A stretch of DNA of 64,000 nt from CAWINH01 sp963837425 (GTDB lineage Bacteria; Chloroflexota; Limnocylindria; QHBO01). This document shows positions 45,419 to 55,633 of the stretch, one piece after another (position 1 is the first letter of the stretch; every line of letters begins with the position of its first letter). The notes under the pieces are model-generated. The model did no database searches. It was not told the DNA's origin and saw nothing but the letters and a program-made list of their open reading frames with translations. The position numbers and the translations under genes were made by a program. Location of the stretch: positions 310,001 through 374,000 of the forward strand of contig CAWINH010000002.1 of assembly GCA_963837425.1 (NCBI GenBank), read 5' to 3'.

Positions 45419-46755
45419 GCGACTCGTGCTGGCCGCCTGCATCGGCGTCCTCTCGCTCTGGCTTCCGTCCGGGATCGTGCGGGCCGCCGGGCCGGCAACG
45501 CCGCTCGAGCACCTGGTCGTGCTCATGCAGGAGAACCACACGTTCGACAACTATTTCGGCACCTACCCCGGCGCGGATGGGATACCGGCCGGGCGTCTGC
45601 ATGCCGGTCGATCCGGCGGCCCCTGACGGCGAGTGCATCGCGCCGTTCCATCTCGGCGACCTGAACGTCACTCTCGATGACCCGGACCACTCGAACACGA
45701 CGAGCGTGCTCCAGTACGACGGGGCAAAGATGGACGGCTTCGTCTACGCCCTCGACCAGAAGAACCAGGACGGGCGCCTGGCGATGATGTACTACGACGG
45801 CGGCCAGATGTACCCTACTACTGGAACCTCGCGGACCAGTACGTGCTGTTCGACCGCTGGTTCAGCTCGTTCGCCGGCCCCAGCTTCACGAACCACGTGT
45901 ACTGGGTGACCGGGTCGCGGACCCGACCCGAATCCCGCCATCCAGAACCTCGACGCCTTTCCCACCATCTTCGACCGGCTGGAGGCGGCCGGAGTCAGCT
46001 GGAAGTTCTACGTCGAGAACTACGAGCCGGGCCACCATCGGCCCCGCTACAGCACCCGGCCGATCGCCGGCCCAGGTCGTCTGGATGCCGTTGCTCAGCT
46101 ACGACCGTTTCGTCGACGATCCCCAGCTGAACAGCAAGATCGTGGACCTCGAGCAGTACTACACGACCGCCAAGGGCAGCCTCCCGGCGGTCGCCTACAT
46201 CGCCCGGCCGGGGCCAGCGAGCATCCGCCGGGAAGCATCCGGTCCGGCCAGCGCCTCGTCCGCCGCTCGTCCAGGCTGATGCGGATCAGCCCGTGGGACT
46301 CCTCGGCGCCTCTGGTCACTACGACGACTGGGGAGGCTGGTACGACCACGTGACGCCCCCGCAGGTCGACGCCTACGGGTACGGGTTCCGGGTCCCCGCC
46401 TTCCTGGTCGGCCCATACGTCCGGCGTGGGTACATCGACAGCCTCACGCTCGATTACACCTCCGCGCTGAAGTTCATCGAGGTCAACTGGGGCTCGCGCC
46501 GCTCCGGTCGCGAGCCGCAGGGCCGAAGCCTTCCTCGACGCCTTCGACTTCACGAAGCCGCCCCGGACTCCGGTGATCTTCGGGATGGAGCGGACGACCG
46601 TCAGCCTTGGGCAGGGCGCGCACCGAGAGGTGATCTACGTGGCCTATGCGATCGCCGTGCTGCTCGTCATCGGCGCCATTGCGCTCGCCGCCATGCGCCG
46701 TCGCCGGGAGTCCGAGGTCGGATGGGAGGCGTCGCAGCAGGGCCCCGCCCCATGA
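45415..46755 (+). pseudogene. Exported phosphoesterase (phospholipase C/acid phosphatase family), several frameshifts
   Basis: The ATG overlaps the GT39 stop (ATGA). The signal peptide is VLAACIGVLSLWLPSGIVRA, followed by HLVVLMQENHTFDNYFGTYP, the metal-binding signature of the PlcC/AcpA phosphoesterase family. Later pieces, in changing frames, include VLFDRWFSSFAGPSFTNHVY, FPTIFDRLEAAGVSWKFYVE, WMPLLSYDRFVDDPQL and HYDDWGGWYDHVTPPQVDAY. The end is a membrane helix (YVAYAIAVLLVIGAIALAAM) with a basic tail. Breaks lie near 45600, 45815, 45925, 46072, 46215-46290 and 46500. It probably removes phosphate from an extracellular lipid or sugar. Confidence 0.8.
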
Positions 46756-48689
46756 GGCGCACGATGCTGGCGCGCGGCGTCGTGCTCGGTTGCCTGGCGA
46801 TTGCGCTCTCCGTTGCCCACGCGCGCGGCGCCGGACCGATCCGGACCACGATTGCGATTCGCCCGCCGGCGGCGGTGGCCCTCGGCGACCATCCGGAGGT
46901 GGTCGTCGACGTGCGTGTGACCGGTGGCGGCCCGTTGCGCGGAGCGCCCGTCGAGCTGAGCATCGATGGCGTTCTGTACCGGCGCCATTCGACCGATGGC
47001 TCCGGCGCCCCGCCCTTCACCCTGCCGAACGACCTGGCGGCCGGCGACCATCGGATCAGCGCCTTCTATCCCGGTCTGTCGACGACCTACCTGGCTACCT
47101 CGACGACCGCGACCCTGGTGGTGAATCCGTTCGAGCTGACGATCGAGACCGTCCCGTCGCTGCCCGGCATGCCGTTCACCCTCGACGGGGAACGCTTCGT
47201 GGCGGGCGACGACGGGGTCGCGCGGACGACGGTGAGCGCCGTCGGTGAGCACGTGCTCGTCGCCCTCCCCGAGGAGTACCAGCCGGGCGCCCTGCGTGCC
47301 GAGTTCAGCCGCTGGAGCGCCGGCAACGAGTTCCGGCCCCAGCTGACGATCAGCGTGCCGAACGTCGGCCCGCTGCAGGCCGGGTTCGACGTCTTCAGGC
47401 CCATGTCTCAGAGCTTCATCGACCTGTCGGGAGCTGCGATCGACCCGGGACGCATCACCTCGATCACCCTCCGCAGCAGCCTCGGCGAGGTGCTGACCTA
47501 CCCCGACGGGCAGTCGCGCTTCTTCAAGGCCAGCCGCACGGTCCACCGCTCATCGGGGCTCGAGCCCGTCGACGTGCGGTACAACGTCACCGACGTCGAG
47601 GTCGACGGCTCGAACGTCGTGAATGCCGGTCAGCAGCAGCTCTACGTGACGCCCGATGCGGTCTGGCGCATCACGCTCCTCCTCTATTCAGCGCGAGTCC
47701 AACCCAAGGACGCGTTCTTCGGCTTCACCGCCGGAAGCTCGATCGAGGTGATCTACCCGAGCGGGAAGACGGAGGTGGTTCCGGCTGGGCCCGATGGCGT
47801 GGTGGTGGTCCAGGGCCTGGCTCGAGGCATCTACCGGATGACGGTCGCCGACGCGCCGGGCTGGGCGCCGGCAATGCCGGTCGCACTGTCGAGGGATCAG
47901 CAGGTCGAGCTGCGGGTCGTGAGCTGGGTCGACATGGCCGCCGCCGCGCTCGTCGGCTTCGTCGTCCTGTTCGGACTCCTGATCCGTGGCCGACCGCACC
48001 TCATTGGCAGCACGTCGAGGCCTGTCGGCGAGGTCACGGCCGAGCCGGGAATCCCGTGGCCGGCCGGCTCCCCGCTGGCGCTGGCCCGGGCCGAGATCGA
48101 GGTGGCTCCTCCCGAACCCATCGAACCGCAGCTGGCCGAGGCGGAGCCCGTGAGCCTGACGACCGGCCGGATGCGCCCGCTGCTCGCCAGCCTGCCCGTC
48201 GAGTCGACCCTGGAAGGAGCCGCCTCCCGGCGGGTCGGCGTGAGCGAGCGGCGGAGGGGTGAGGATCAGCGCGTCTTCGGCTCGAGTGCGCTGCTCGCGT
48301 CACCGTTGCGCGGGTACGACCTCGGGGCAACCGATCGGGCCACGGCGCCGCGCGCACCGGCCACGCTCCACCGGCGACTGACATCTGCCCGCAATGGGAG
48401 GGTCCTCAAGGTCCTCTCGACGGTGCCGGTGAGGCCGGTGAACGTGGTCGACCCGGCGCTTCGAATACCCACCACCAGGGCCGCGATCCGTCACGATCCG
48501 GCACCGACCGTGCCGCGGGTCGAATCGGCCCATCCGGCGACCTCCGAGCCAGTCTGCGAGGCGTGCGGATCGCGCCTGTGGGGCGGGGCGCTGTACTGCG
48601 AGGAGTGCGGGCGCCGGGTTCGCGAGCCGCGGCGCGTAAGCATCGGCTCGCCGGCCCGCGAGGCCGGCCCGCGAGGCTCGCCGGCATGA
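46752..48689 (+). CDS. Ig-like exported protein with one TM helix and a cytoplasmic zinc ribbon (paralogue 1)
   Basis: This 645-aa protein, coupled to the phosphoesterase by ATGA, has a signal peptide (LARGVVLGCLAIALSVAHAR) and a bacterial Ig-like repeat (residues about 30-120). A large beta-rich ectodomain follows, with the motif VDVRYNVTDVEVDGSNVVNA and APGWAPAMPVALSRDQQVEL. One membrane helix comes near residue 400 (AAALVGFVVLFGLLIRG). The cytoplasmic part is a basic, disordered region ending in a zinc ribbon, CEACGSRLWGGALYCEECGR. I do not recognise the central domain family. It has a close tandem paralogue next door. Confidence 0.82.
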   Translation: MRRTMLARGVVLGCLAIALSVAHARGAGPIRTTIAIRPPAAVALGDHPEVVVDVRVTGGGPLRGAPVELSIDGVLYRRHSTDGSGAPPFTLPNDLAAGDHRISAFYPGLSTTYLATSTTATLVVNPFELTIETVPSLPGMPFTLDGERFVAGDDGVARTTVSAVGEHVLVALPEEYQPGALRAEFSRWSAGNEFRPQLTISVPNVGPLQAGFDVFRPMSQSFIDLSGAAIDPGRITSITLRSSLGEVLTYPDGQSRFFKASRTVHRSSGLEPVDVRYNVTDVEVDGSNVVNAGQQQLYVTPDAVWRITLLLYSARVQPKDAFFGFTAGSSIEVIYPSGKTEVVPAGPDGVVVVQGLARGIYRMTVADAPGWAPAMPVALSRDQQVELRVVSWVDMAAAALVGFVVLFGLLIRGRPHLIGSTSRPVGEVTAEPGIPWPAGSPLALARAEIEVAPPEPIEPQLAEAEPVSLTTGRMRPLLASLPVESTLEGAASRRVGVSERRRGEDQRVFGSSALLASPLRGYDLGATDRATAPRAPATLHRRLTSARNGRVLKVLSTVPVRPVNVVDPALRIPTTRAAIRHDPAPTVPRVESAHPATSEPVCEACGSRLWGGALYCEECGRRVREPRRVSIGSPAREAGPRGSPA

Positions 48690-51217
48690 GCCGATCGGTC
48701 GTCGGATGGGGATTCGGGCTGGCGCTGCTGGTGGCGATCCTCTCGATCGGGCAGGCCCAGGCGGCGGGTCCCCTGGCCGTGGGGGTCAGCTTCCGGCCGG
48801 TCGACCCCGTCGTCATCGGCAACGGCGCGACCGTCGTCGTTGAGCTGCGCGTGGTGGGTGGCGGGCCGCTGTCGGGGGAGCCGGTGGAGCTCAGCCTCGA
48901 CGGGACGTACTACCGTCGCTCACGCACCGATGCCTCGGGCGCCGTGGCGTTCCCCCTTCCCAAGGACCTTGTGGCCGGTACTCACCCGCTGACCGCGGTC
49001 TATCCGGGACGTTCGAACACCTACCTGCCCGCGAGCGCGAAAGCGTCGCTCGAGGTTACCCCGTACCAGCTCCAGGTCCAGACCGTGCCGTCGCTTCCCG
49101 GGATGGGGTTCACCCTGGATGGGACCCGCTTCGTGGCGGGTGCCGATGGGTACGCTCGCATCCCGGTGTCGACCCCCGGCGATCATGTGCTCATCGCGCT
49201 CGACACGGAGTATGCGGCCGCCGGCACCACGGCGCAGTTCTCGCGGTGGACAGTCAACAACGAATACAGCCGCCAGGTGACGGTGAGCGTCCCGAAGGTC
49301 GGCCCGGTGCAGGCCGGATTCGACGTCTCCCGACCGGCCAGCCAGGTGTTCGTGGATCCGAGCGGGGGGCTCGTCAAAGCCGATCGCATCACGTCGTTCA
49401 CCCTGCGGAGCAGCCTTGGGCAGGTGCTGACCTATCCCGACGGCCGGGAACGCGTCTACAAGGCCAGCCGCGTCGTGCGCCGCTCATCGGGCCTCGAATC
49501 GGTTGACGTCCGCTACAACGTCACCGATGTCGAGGTCGACGGTTCGAACGTTGTGAACGCCGGCCAGCAGCACTTCTACACCGCCCCCGACGCGGTCTGG
49601 CGGATCTCCCTGCTTCTCTACTCCGCGCGCATCCAGGCCAAGGATGCCCTGTTCGGTTTCACCGCCGGCAAGGCGGTGGAGATGATCTACCCGAGCGGGA
49701 AGTCGCAGATCGTCGACGTCGGGTCCAACGGCGAGGTCTACATTCCCTGGCTCGCGCGCGGGATCTACCGCGTGGCCGTGGCGGATGCCCCCGGCTGGGC
49801 CCCGTCCATGCCGGTCGCCCTCTCCCGCGACCAGGAGGTGGAACTTCGTGTCATCAGCTACCTCGACATGGGCGTCGCGGGGGCCGTGGCCCTGATCGTC
49901 ATCTTCGGGCTCCTGCATCGCGGACGGCCGCACCTCATCCGCGACGCGGCGCGGGCGGTAGGTGCGGGTGTGTCCGGGCTGCGGCTGCCGCTCCCGGGAG
50001 CGGCTCACGCGCCCGCAGCCATGCGGCGGCCCGCGGAAGGGGAGCCGACGGCGAATGCCAGCCCACCACCCGTCGTCGCCAGCCCCCCACCCGTCTTGGC
50101 CAGCGCACCGAGCACTGCCACCCAGCAGCCGCAGCTCGCCCAGCAGGCAACCGAGGGCAGCGCGAAGGTCGCGCCGATCCTGGCAACGATTGCCAGGCGG
50201 TCGGACATCGACGCACTCGACCGCGTGGCTCTCGCCCACCATCGGACGATGGGCGTCAACGTTCCGGTGAGCCCCGACCTGATCGAGCTGGCGCCCTCGC
50301 TCTTCGGTCCGCAGGTCGACGAGCCCCCGCCCCCGACGAAGCCGAGGCCGACACCTCTTCCTCCGTTGCGGGCACCCGAGAGCGCGGTCGGGGACGCAGC
50401 GCCGGCTCCGACCCCCGCAGCGCCGGCTCCGACCCCCGCAACGCCGGCTCCGGCCGAGCTCGCCGCGGAAGCGGCACCAGGCGTTGCCGATGAGTCGCTG
50501 CCATCGAAGCCCGCCCGGACCAGGCGGGCTGCAAAGCGTCCCACCACGAAGAAGGTGACGGAACCGTCGAAGGCCGTCAGGGCGAAGCGATCAACGGCCA
50601 ACGCGGCACCCGCGGACGCCACGAGCGCCCCGAAGCGCGCGGCTGCGCCGAAGGCTGCCAAGACGAAGGTTCCCCGAAAGAAGGCAACCGCCACGACACC
50701 GGCGCGACGAGCGCCGGCGAAGGCCGCGAGTCGGCAGACGTCCGCATCGGCGAAGCGGACGGTCCGGAAGAAGGCGGCTCCAAGCGCTCCGCGCCGCGAT
50801 TCGAGCCGGACGGTATCGGCGACTCGTGCGAGCTCGACCACGCCGGCATCCGGCACCCGGGAGACTGGCGGGACCCGGCCGTCACGCACCCCCCGCAAGC
50901 CAGCGGCGGGGCGCTCGAGCCAGGCGGCGGTGTCGGGGGCCGCCGGGCAGCCGGTGGATGAACCGACCGAGACCCCGCCCAAGGGCGCGGAGATGCAGGC
51001 ATGCCGCAACTGCGGGCTCGAGCTGTGGGCGGGCGCATCGTATTGCCGCCGCTGCGGCGAGCCGACGATTGGCGCCGGCGCCACGGACGATGCGCCGAGC
51101 GCTGGCCCACGCAGTCCGAAGCGGACGGCGACGCCTCGCGGTCGCAGTCGCCGCCGGCCGGCCACCCCCTCGGCGGGTTCCACTCGGGCCCGCGGCTCAC
51201 GGCGAGGCAAGGGATGA
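48686..51217 (+). CDS. Ig-like exported protein with TM helix, Lys/Ala-rich tail and zinc ribbon (paralogue 2)
   Basis: This 843-aa protein shares the architecture and much of the sequence of paralogue 1: signal peptide, Ig-like domain (VVELRVVGGGPLSGEPVELS), the same VDVRYNVTDVEVDGSNVVNA block, and a helix near residue 400 (VAGAVALIVIFGLLHRG). The cytoplasmic region is longer and carries a histone-H1-like Lys/Ala/Pro-rich stretch (about 600-770; RTRRAAKRPTTKKVTEPSKA). It ends with the ribbon CRNCGLELWAGASYCRRCGE. The start overlaps the paralogue 1 stop (ATGA). The tail could bind nucleic acid or another polyanion; this is inference. Confidence 0.82.
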   Translation: MSRSVVGWGFGLALLVAILSIGQAQAAGPLAVGVSFRPVDPVVIGNGATVVVELRVVGGGPLSGEPVELSLDGTYYRRSRTDASGAVAFPLPKDLVAGTHPLTAVYPGRSNTYLPASAKASLEVTPYQLQVQTVPSLPGMGFTLDGTRFVAGADGYARIPVSTPGDHVLIALDTEYAAAGTTAQFSRWTVNNEYSRQVTVSVPKVGPVQAGFDVSRPASQVFVDPSGGLVKADRITSFTLRSSLGQVLTYPDGRERVYKASRVVRRSSGLESVDVRYNVTDVEVDGSNVVNAGQQHFYTAPDAVWRISLLLYSARIQAKDALFGFTAGKAVEMIYPSGKSQIVDVGSNGEVYIPWLARGIYRVAVADAPGWAPSMPVALSRDQEVELRVISYLDMGVAGAVALIVIFGLLHRGRPHLIRDAARAVGAGVSGLRLPLPGAAHAPAAMRRPAEGEPTANASPPPVVASPPPVLASAPSTATQQPQLAQQATEGSAKVAPILATIARRSDIDALDRVALAHHRTMGVNVPVSPDLIELAPSLFGPQVDEPPPPTKPRPTPLPPLRAPESAVGDAAPAPTPAAPAPTPATPAPAELAAEAAPGVADESLPSKPARTRRAAKRPTTKKVTEPSKAVRAKRSTANAAPADATSAPKRAAAPKAAKTKVPRKKATATTPARRAPAKAASRQTSASAKRTVRKKAAPSAPRRDSSRTVSATRASSTTPASGTRETGGTRPSRTPRKPAAGRSSQAAVSGAAGQPVDEPTETPPKGAEMQACRNCGLELWAGASYCRRCGEPTIGAGATDDAPSAGPRSPKRTATPRGRSRRRPATPSAGSTRARGSRRGKG
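50401..50453 (+). repeat. 21-bp tandem repeat encoding APAPTPA units
   Basis: Two full and one partial copies of GCCGGCTCCGACCCCCGCA(G/A)C encode an Ala/Pro/Thr linker in the cytoplasmic tail of paralogue 2. Confidence 0.8.
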
Positions 51218-52330
51218 GGGCCGTGAAGCGTCTGACGCTGATCTGGTGCGCGGCCATTCTTGTGACGGCCGGCCTGGCGGGACCACCCCCGGCGGCTGCG
51301 GCAAGCCCCGGAGCCTCGCCGATCCCGGTCCTCGCCTATTACTACATCTGGTATGACCCATCGTCGTGGGATCGGGCCAAGTCCGACTATCCGATGCTCG
51401 GCCGCTACTCGAGCGACGATATCGAGGTCATGCGCCAGCACATTCGCTGGGCCAAGGATGCGGGGATCTCCGGATTCATCGTCAGCTGGAAGAGCACCAC
51501 GACCCTGAACCGCCGCTTGGAACAGCTGATCCAGGTCGCGGATCCGAATCGTTCGAGCTAGCAATCAGTTATCCAGGGGCTGCAAAACCAACAACGGCTC
51601 CGCTCGACGCGACGCACATCGCCACAACCTCGACCAGTTCATCGGGGATTACGCCACCGATGCAGCATTCAACATATCAGCAGGCCACTCGTCCTCTCAT
51701 CAAGGACCTCGGGAGTACAGCGTCGCCGAACATGAGGAGCATCATCAATTCGACGAAGCACGACGCCTGCGGCTCCGAGCAGCGAATTCGCCCCGGCATC
51801 GTGACACTGCTTTGCAGCGACTGAAGTAACGAAGGATCACCGTTTGGCGGGCATCGTCGACGGCGATGCGTACTACGTATTCGGTGGAACCCGACCGCGT
51901 AGCCCGAATACCCCGCCCAAGCTCGCCCGGAGTGCGAGATACAATGAAGGAACCAGCGGATCTCGATCGCCCCGGCGGGGCCGGGCTTCGATGCCGTCTG
52001 ATCGGGGCACAACGGTCGTTGAATCGGAAGGACAGCGACACCCTGCGACGGGAGCTCGATGCGGCCTACGGTTCCTGGCCGGACACGGTGGGGGTCATCG
52101 AGCTCAACGGGTTCAGAAGGAACGGCGAGGTCGAGCCGAGCCTGAACTACAGCAACAACTAGCTCTGGGTCCCTCGCTGACATGATGGACAACGGGCACC
52201 AGAGGATACCCGATCTCGACTCGCCGCAGCCGACCTGGGTACCGTCTCGACGCCCGGGAACGACATGGTCGAGCCGGATCCTCACGCTCTGCCTCATCGT
52301 CGGGCTCCCCTCATCAGGAAGTAAGCATTC
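51214..52330 (+). pseudogene. GH99-like exported glycosidase gene 1, heavily frameshifted
   Basis: The start (ATGA overlap with paralogue 2) gives a signal peptide (LTLIWCAAILVTAGLAGPPP), then PIPVLAYYYIWYDPSSWDRA and AKDAGISGFIVSWKSTTTLN. That is the TIM-barrel start of GH99-like endo-mannosidase relatives. After a stop at 51561 the homologous pieces continue in other frames: FELAISYPG, NLDQFIGDYATDAAFNISAG, GIVDGDAYYV, ISIAPAGPGFDA, SDTLRRELDAAYGSWPDTVG, NGEVEPSLNY. A final hydrophobic helix (RILTLCLIVGL) would anchor it. It has many indels and some substitutions, so either real decay or poor consensus. Confidence 0.72.
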
Positions 52331-53333
52331 ATCATTCACAGCAGACAAAGTAAGGCCGATTTCGGCTCGGCGTACAGCGGCTGATCCCCGCCGAACGCGA
52401 GACAGACCGTCAAGAACAAGATAAAGAGGTGAAGGATGACGACCGCGCTGGAGGAGTCGGACTCATCCAGATTTCTTCACTAGGCGGCGGCTCCGCGCCT
52501 GCCGCTCTGCGTGAAGACGAAGCCGCGTGTTCGGCTTCACTCGCCCTCGACAGATCAGCGATAGTATCCCGACGTCGCGCTCGAGAAGATCAGCTCCTCG
52601 GCCGATGGAACAAGCTGAAACCAACCGCCCCAACGGCATCGACGATGGGGACTCAAGGTCCTGATGCACGTCGCACATCGAACACACGAACCGCCGGATC
52701 GGGTCAAGAAGCTCGGGGGGAGTTCCGCTGGACGGATCAGGAACCAGCATCGCGCGCCGTCCAGCGCGAGCTGGCGACGACCCGACCCAGCACCCAGGCG
52801 GTGGTGATGGCGATTCGGAATGCGCACGAATACCGATCCAGATCGTGCTGCCCGGTGGCGAGGATGCGCCTCGGTGCCGCTGACCGTCGAGAGCGGGGCC
52901 GAGGCACGATGAGGGACCGTCGCGTGGCCGGGGGGTCCGGCCGGCCGGCCGTGCCGTGATCGAACAGTCGTTGCTGACCGGGGGCCTGGTCGCCGCCGGC
53001 CCCTTGCCGTCGCATTGCTCCTCGCCACCCTGCATGCCGATGACCCGGCGGACGGGCGTCGAGACCCGGGCTCCGGAGCCGGGGGAGCGGCATCATCTCG
53101 GGCCCCGCGTCGCCGAGCGCATCGCCGGTAGACCGCCGCCCGCCTCAGCGAGCCCAACCGCCTCGAGCACCGTCTCGGCTCTGCCCTCCCCACGGCACGA
53201 CGCCTCCCGCCCGCCCGTCCCCAGTTAGGCACGCCCACCCGGCACAGCCCAGCCCGCCGGCCGAAGCCACAGGCCGACCACAGGCCGACGGCCGCGCTGC
53301 CGAGGCCGATCACAGCGACGTCCCGGCGCATTT
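52331..53333. other. Unassigned, low-quality stretch; possibly the N-terminal part of GH99-like gene 2
   Basis: No frame gives a convincing product over this 1-kb stretch. Only a Ser/Ala/Pro-rich run on plus (PASASPTASSTVSALPSP near 53140) resembles the linker that often precedes a secreted glycosidase domain, in keeping with the gene that follows. A 258-codon open frame on minus (52555-53331) is Arg/Gly-rich and looks like a high-GC shadow. Confidence 0.4.
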
Positions 53334-54166
53334 TGCAATTCCGCGCCGCGTTTCTACTAGCATGGTTTCCCGAGGCATGGAAGCAGCAGGAAATGATTCC
53401 TTCCGCTCACTATCGACCATCGATCAGTTTCTGCGATCGAGAATCGAGCCGCGTGGTGAGAGAAACCCAGAGTCGCCGCGATCCGGTACCGGAAGGATCA
53501 GGTCGGATGCTCGCGTCGTCGTAGGAACACGGCAACCAGTTCAACGACGGGATGACCGAGCTCCTCAGCGCCACGGCGCCGGACGACGTTCCGGTGGACG
53601 GTCTGCTGCGGGGGCAAGAGCCCGGGCGACCATCGGCCTCCCGGTCCACGAGCGAAGCCTGCGCGTACCTGCGCCCGATACAGCTGCGGATCAGCGCCGG
53701 GCTTCTTCCGAGTCGACGTCGGGTGGTGGACTTCATCTACGCCGACGGCGCGGACCGCTGCGGCATCCATGGAGAATCGCTCGTCAGCGGCCGACGTTGG
53801 CATCGGGGCCTACATCGTCCTCAGGTCTTTAGCGGCTTTCGCTCCTGCGGCAACCGAGCCCGCTGGCTCGCACCAGTGCAGCCCCTGCGGTCTAAATCGT
53901 TGAGCGCAGGCCAGCTCAGCTACGTCATGGCTTCCCAGGCTTTCTGGAAGGCGGACAGAGGCCACCGCGCGGCTCCCGGCGCGACGTCGCGCGATCGTCG
54001 CCGGAGCGGGCGTCGGCATGGTCGGCAGCGGACCCCGTTCCAGCTCGTCACGACGTTCAACGATGGGCGAAGGGACGGGCGTCGAGAGCGCGACCGACTC
54101 GGCGTCGTCGTCGGGATTTCCGACAGTACCTCGACATCCTCCACCGACGCGAGTGCAGATACGTAG
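53334..54166 (+). pseudogene. GH99-like glycosidase gene 2, heavily frameshifted
   Basis: Pieces of a second GH99-like barrel can be read across frames: FLLAWFPEAWKQQ, SAHYRPSISF, ATAPDDVPVDGLL, VVDFIYADGADRCG, IGAYIVL, LSYVMASQAFWKAD, PFQLVTTFND and GEGTGVESATDSASSSGF. This order matches one continuous domain, with the TTFN(E/D)WGEGT-VESAT motif as its strongest mark. It converges with cysS, whose end is about 14 bp away. The N-terminus is not resolved. Confidence 0.65.
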
Positions 54167-54179
54167 GCCGCGTCCCGGC

Positions 54180-55579
54180 TCAGCCTGGAGCGGGACCGTG
54201 CTGACCTGGCCGTCGGGCGTGTCACGCACCTCGATGCCCATGGCCGCCAGCTCGCCGCGGAGCGCATCCGAGGTGGCGTAGTCGCGGGCCTCCCGGGCGG
54301 CTGCGCGGCGTTCGAGGAGCTCCGCGGCGCCCCGGGCAGCTCGGTCGGCGCCGCCTCGGCCGGGGTCGAGCCCAGGCCCAGCACGCGGTCGAAGTCCAGC
54401 AGCAGCGCGCGGCGCTGGGCCGGCCGAGGTCGTCGGCGCCCGCCACGGCGTGCGCGACCGCCAGGGCGGCCGGCAGGCCCAGGTCGTCGCTGACCGCGTC
54501 GACGAAGCGGGCGCGGTAGGAGGCCAACGGCTCGGCGGCGAGGTCAACACGGCTGGCCGATCCGGCCTCGGCGGCCGCCCGACGCAGGCGCCGCAGGCCG
54601 GCGCTGGCGGCCTGCATGGCGTGTTCGGTGAAGTCGAGCTTGGACCGATAGTGGGCAGTGAGCGCCAGGTAGCGGAAGGCGAGCGGCTCGAAGCCCTTGG
54701 CGGGCAGGTCGGTGACGCGGATGATGTTCCCCGCCGACTTGGCCATCTTGGCCTCCGCCATGGTCAGGAACTCGCCGTGCATCCAGATGCTGACCACCGG
54801 ATGACCCAGCACGCCCTCGCTCTGGGCGATCTCGTCCTCGTGATGGGGGAACTTGAGGTCGATCCCGCCGGTGTGGATATCGAACTGCTCGCCGAGGTAC
54901 TTGACGCTCATGGCGGAGCACTCGATGTGCCAGCCCGGGAAGCCCTCGCCCCACGGCGACGCCCACTTCATGACGCGACCCGGCTCGGCGGCCTTCCACA
55001 GCGCGAAGTCCTCCGGGTCGCGCTTGTCGGTCTCGACCTCGACGCGATGGCCGGCCCTCATCTGCTCCAGGCGCTGCCCGGACAGCTTCCCGTAGCCGGT
55101 GGGAAGGCGCTGACGTCGTAGTAGACGTTGCCCGCCACCTCGTAGGCCAGCCCGTTCTCCAGCAGGGCTGCCGTCATCTCGATCATCTCCCCGATGTGCT
55201 CGGTCGCGCGCGGCATGACGTCGGCGGGCGCCATGTTGAGCAGCCGCTCGTCGGTCAGCCAGGCATCGGTGTAGAACTCGGCGATCTGGGCCGGGGTCTT
55301 GCCCTCGACTTCGGCGGCCATCAGGATCGGGTCTTCGCCGGTCTCGCGCATGTGGCCCACGTCGGTGATGTTCTTCACGTAGCGGACCTCGTAGCCGAGG
55401 TACTCGAGACGCGCGCAGCAGGTCCCCGAACAGATAGGTCCGCAGGTTGCCGATGTGCGCGTAGCGGTAGACGGTGCTGCCGCAGGTATAGATCCCGACG
55501 CGTCCGGCGAGACGGGGACCAGCGGCTCGACCCGGCGCGTGAGCGAGTTGTAGAGGCGAATGGGAGGCAGGGGCGCCAT
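54180..55579 (-). pseudogene. cysS: Cysteinyl-tRNA synthetase, broken by several frameshifts
   Basis: The product begins MAPLPPIRLYNSLTRRVEPL at ATG 55579 and shows the HIGH-type segment YTCGSTVYRYAHIGNLRTYL. It continues VRYVKNITDVGHMRETGEDP, FPGWHIECSAMSVKYLGEQF, DIHTGGIDLKFPHHEDEIAQ and the KMSKS-type KMAKSAGN, ending ARDYATSDALRGELAAMGIE and VRDTPDGQ. Breaks lie near 55500, 55415, 55105, 54420 and 54340. The enzyme charges tRNA-Cys and is essential, so these breaks almost certainly reflect consensus errors. TACAAT lies 9 nt before the ATG. The exact stop is uncertain; TGA at 54182-54180 fits a GQHGPAPG end. Confidence 0.85.
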
Positions 55580-55588
55580 GGCCCGCGC

Positions 55589-55594
55589 ATTGTA
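55589..55594 (-). promoter_or_regulatory. TACAAT -10-like box before cysS
   Basis: On the minus strand TACAAT ends 9 nt before the cysS ATG, again without a Shine-Dalgarno sequence. Confidence 0.5.
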
Positions 55595-55633
55595 CCGATG
55601 CGGCGGCGGAGCCCCCGCGAGACGGGCCGGCGC

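Noticed and set aside
52555..53331. Minus-strand frame of 258 codons in the unassigned stretch
   Set aside because: It has no family motif and an Arg/Gly-heavy composition, and its surroundings are of low sequence quality.
53810..54180. C-terminal extension of cysS in the open minus frame down to 53810
   Set aside because: Family members end near the VRDTPDGQ motif, and the plus strand here carries recognisable GH99-like pieces, so the extension is a shadow.
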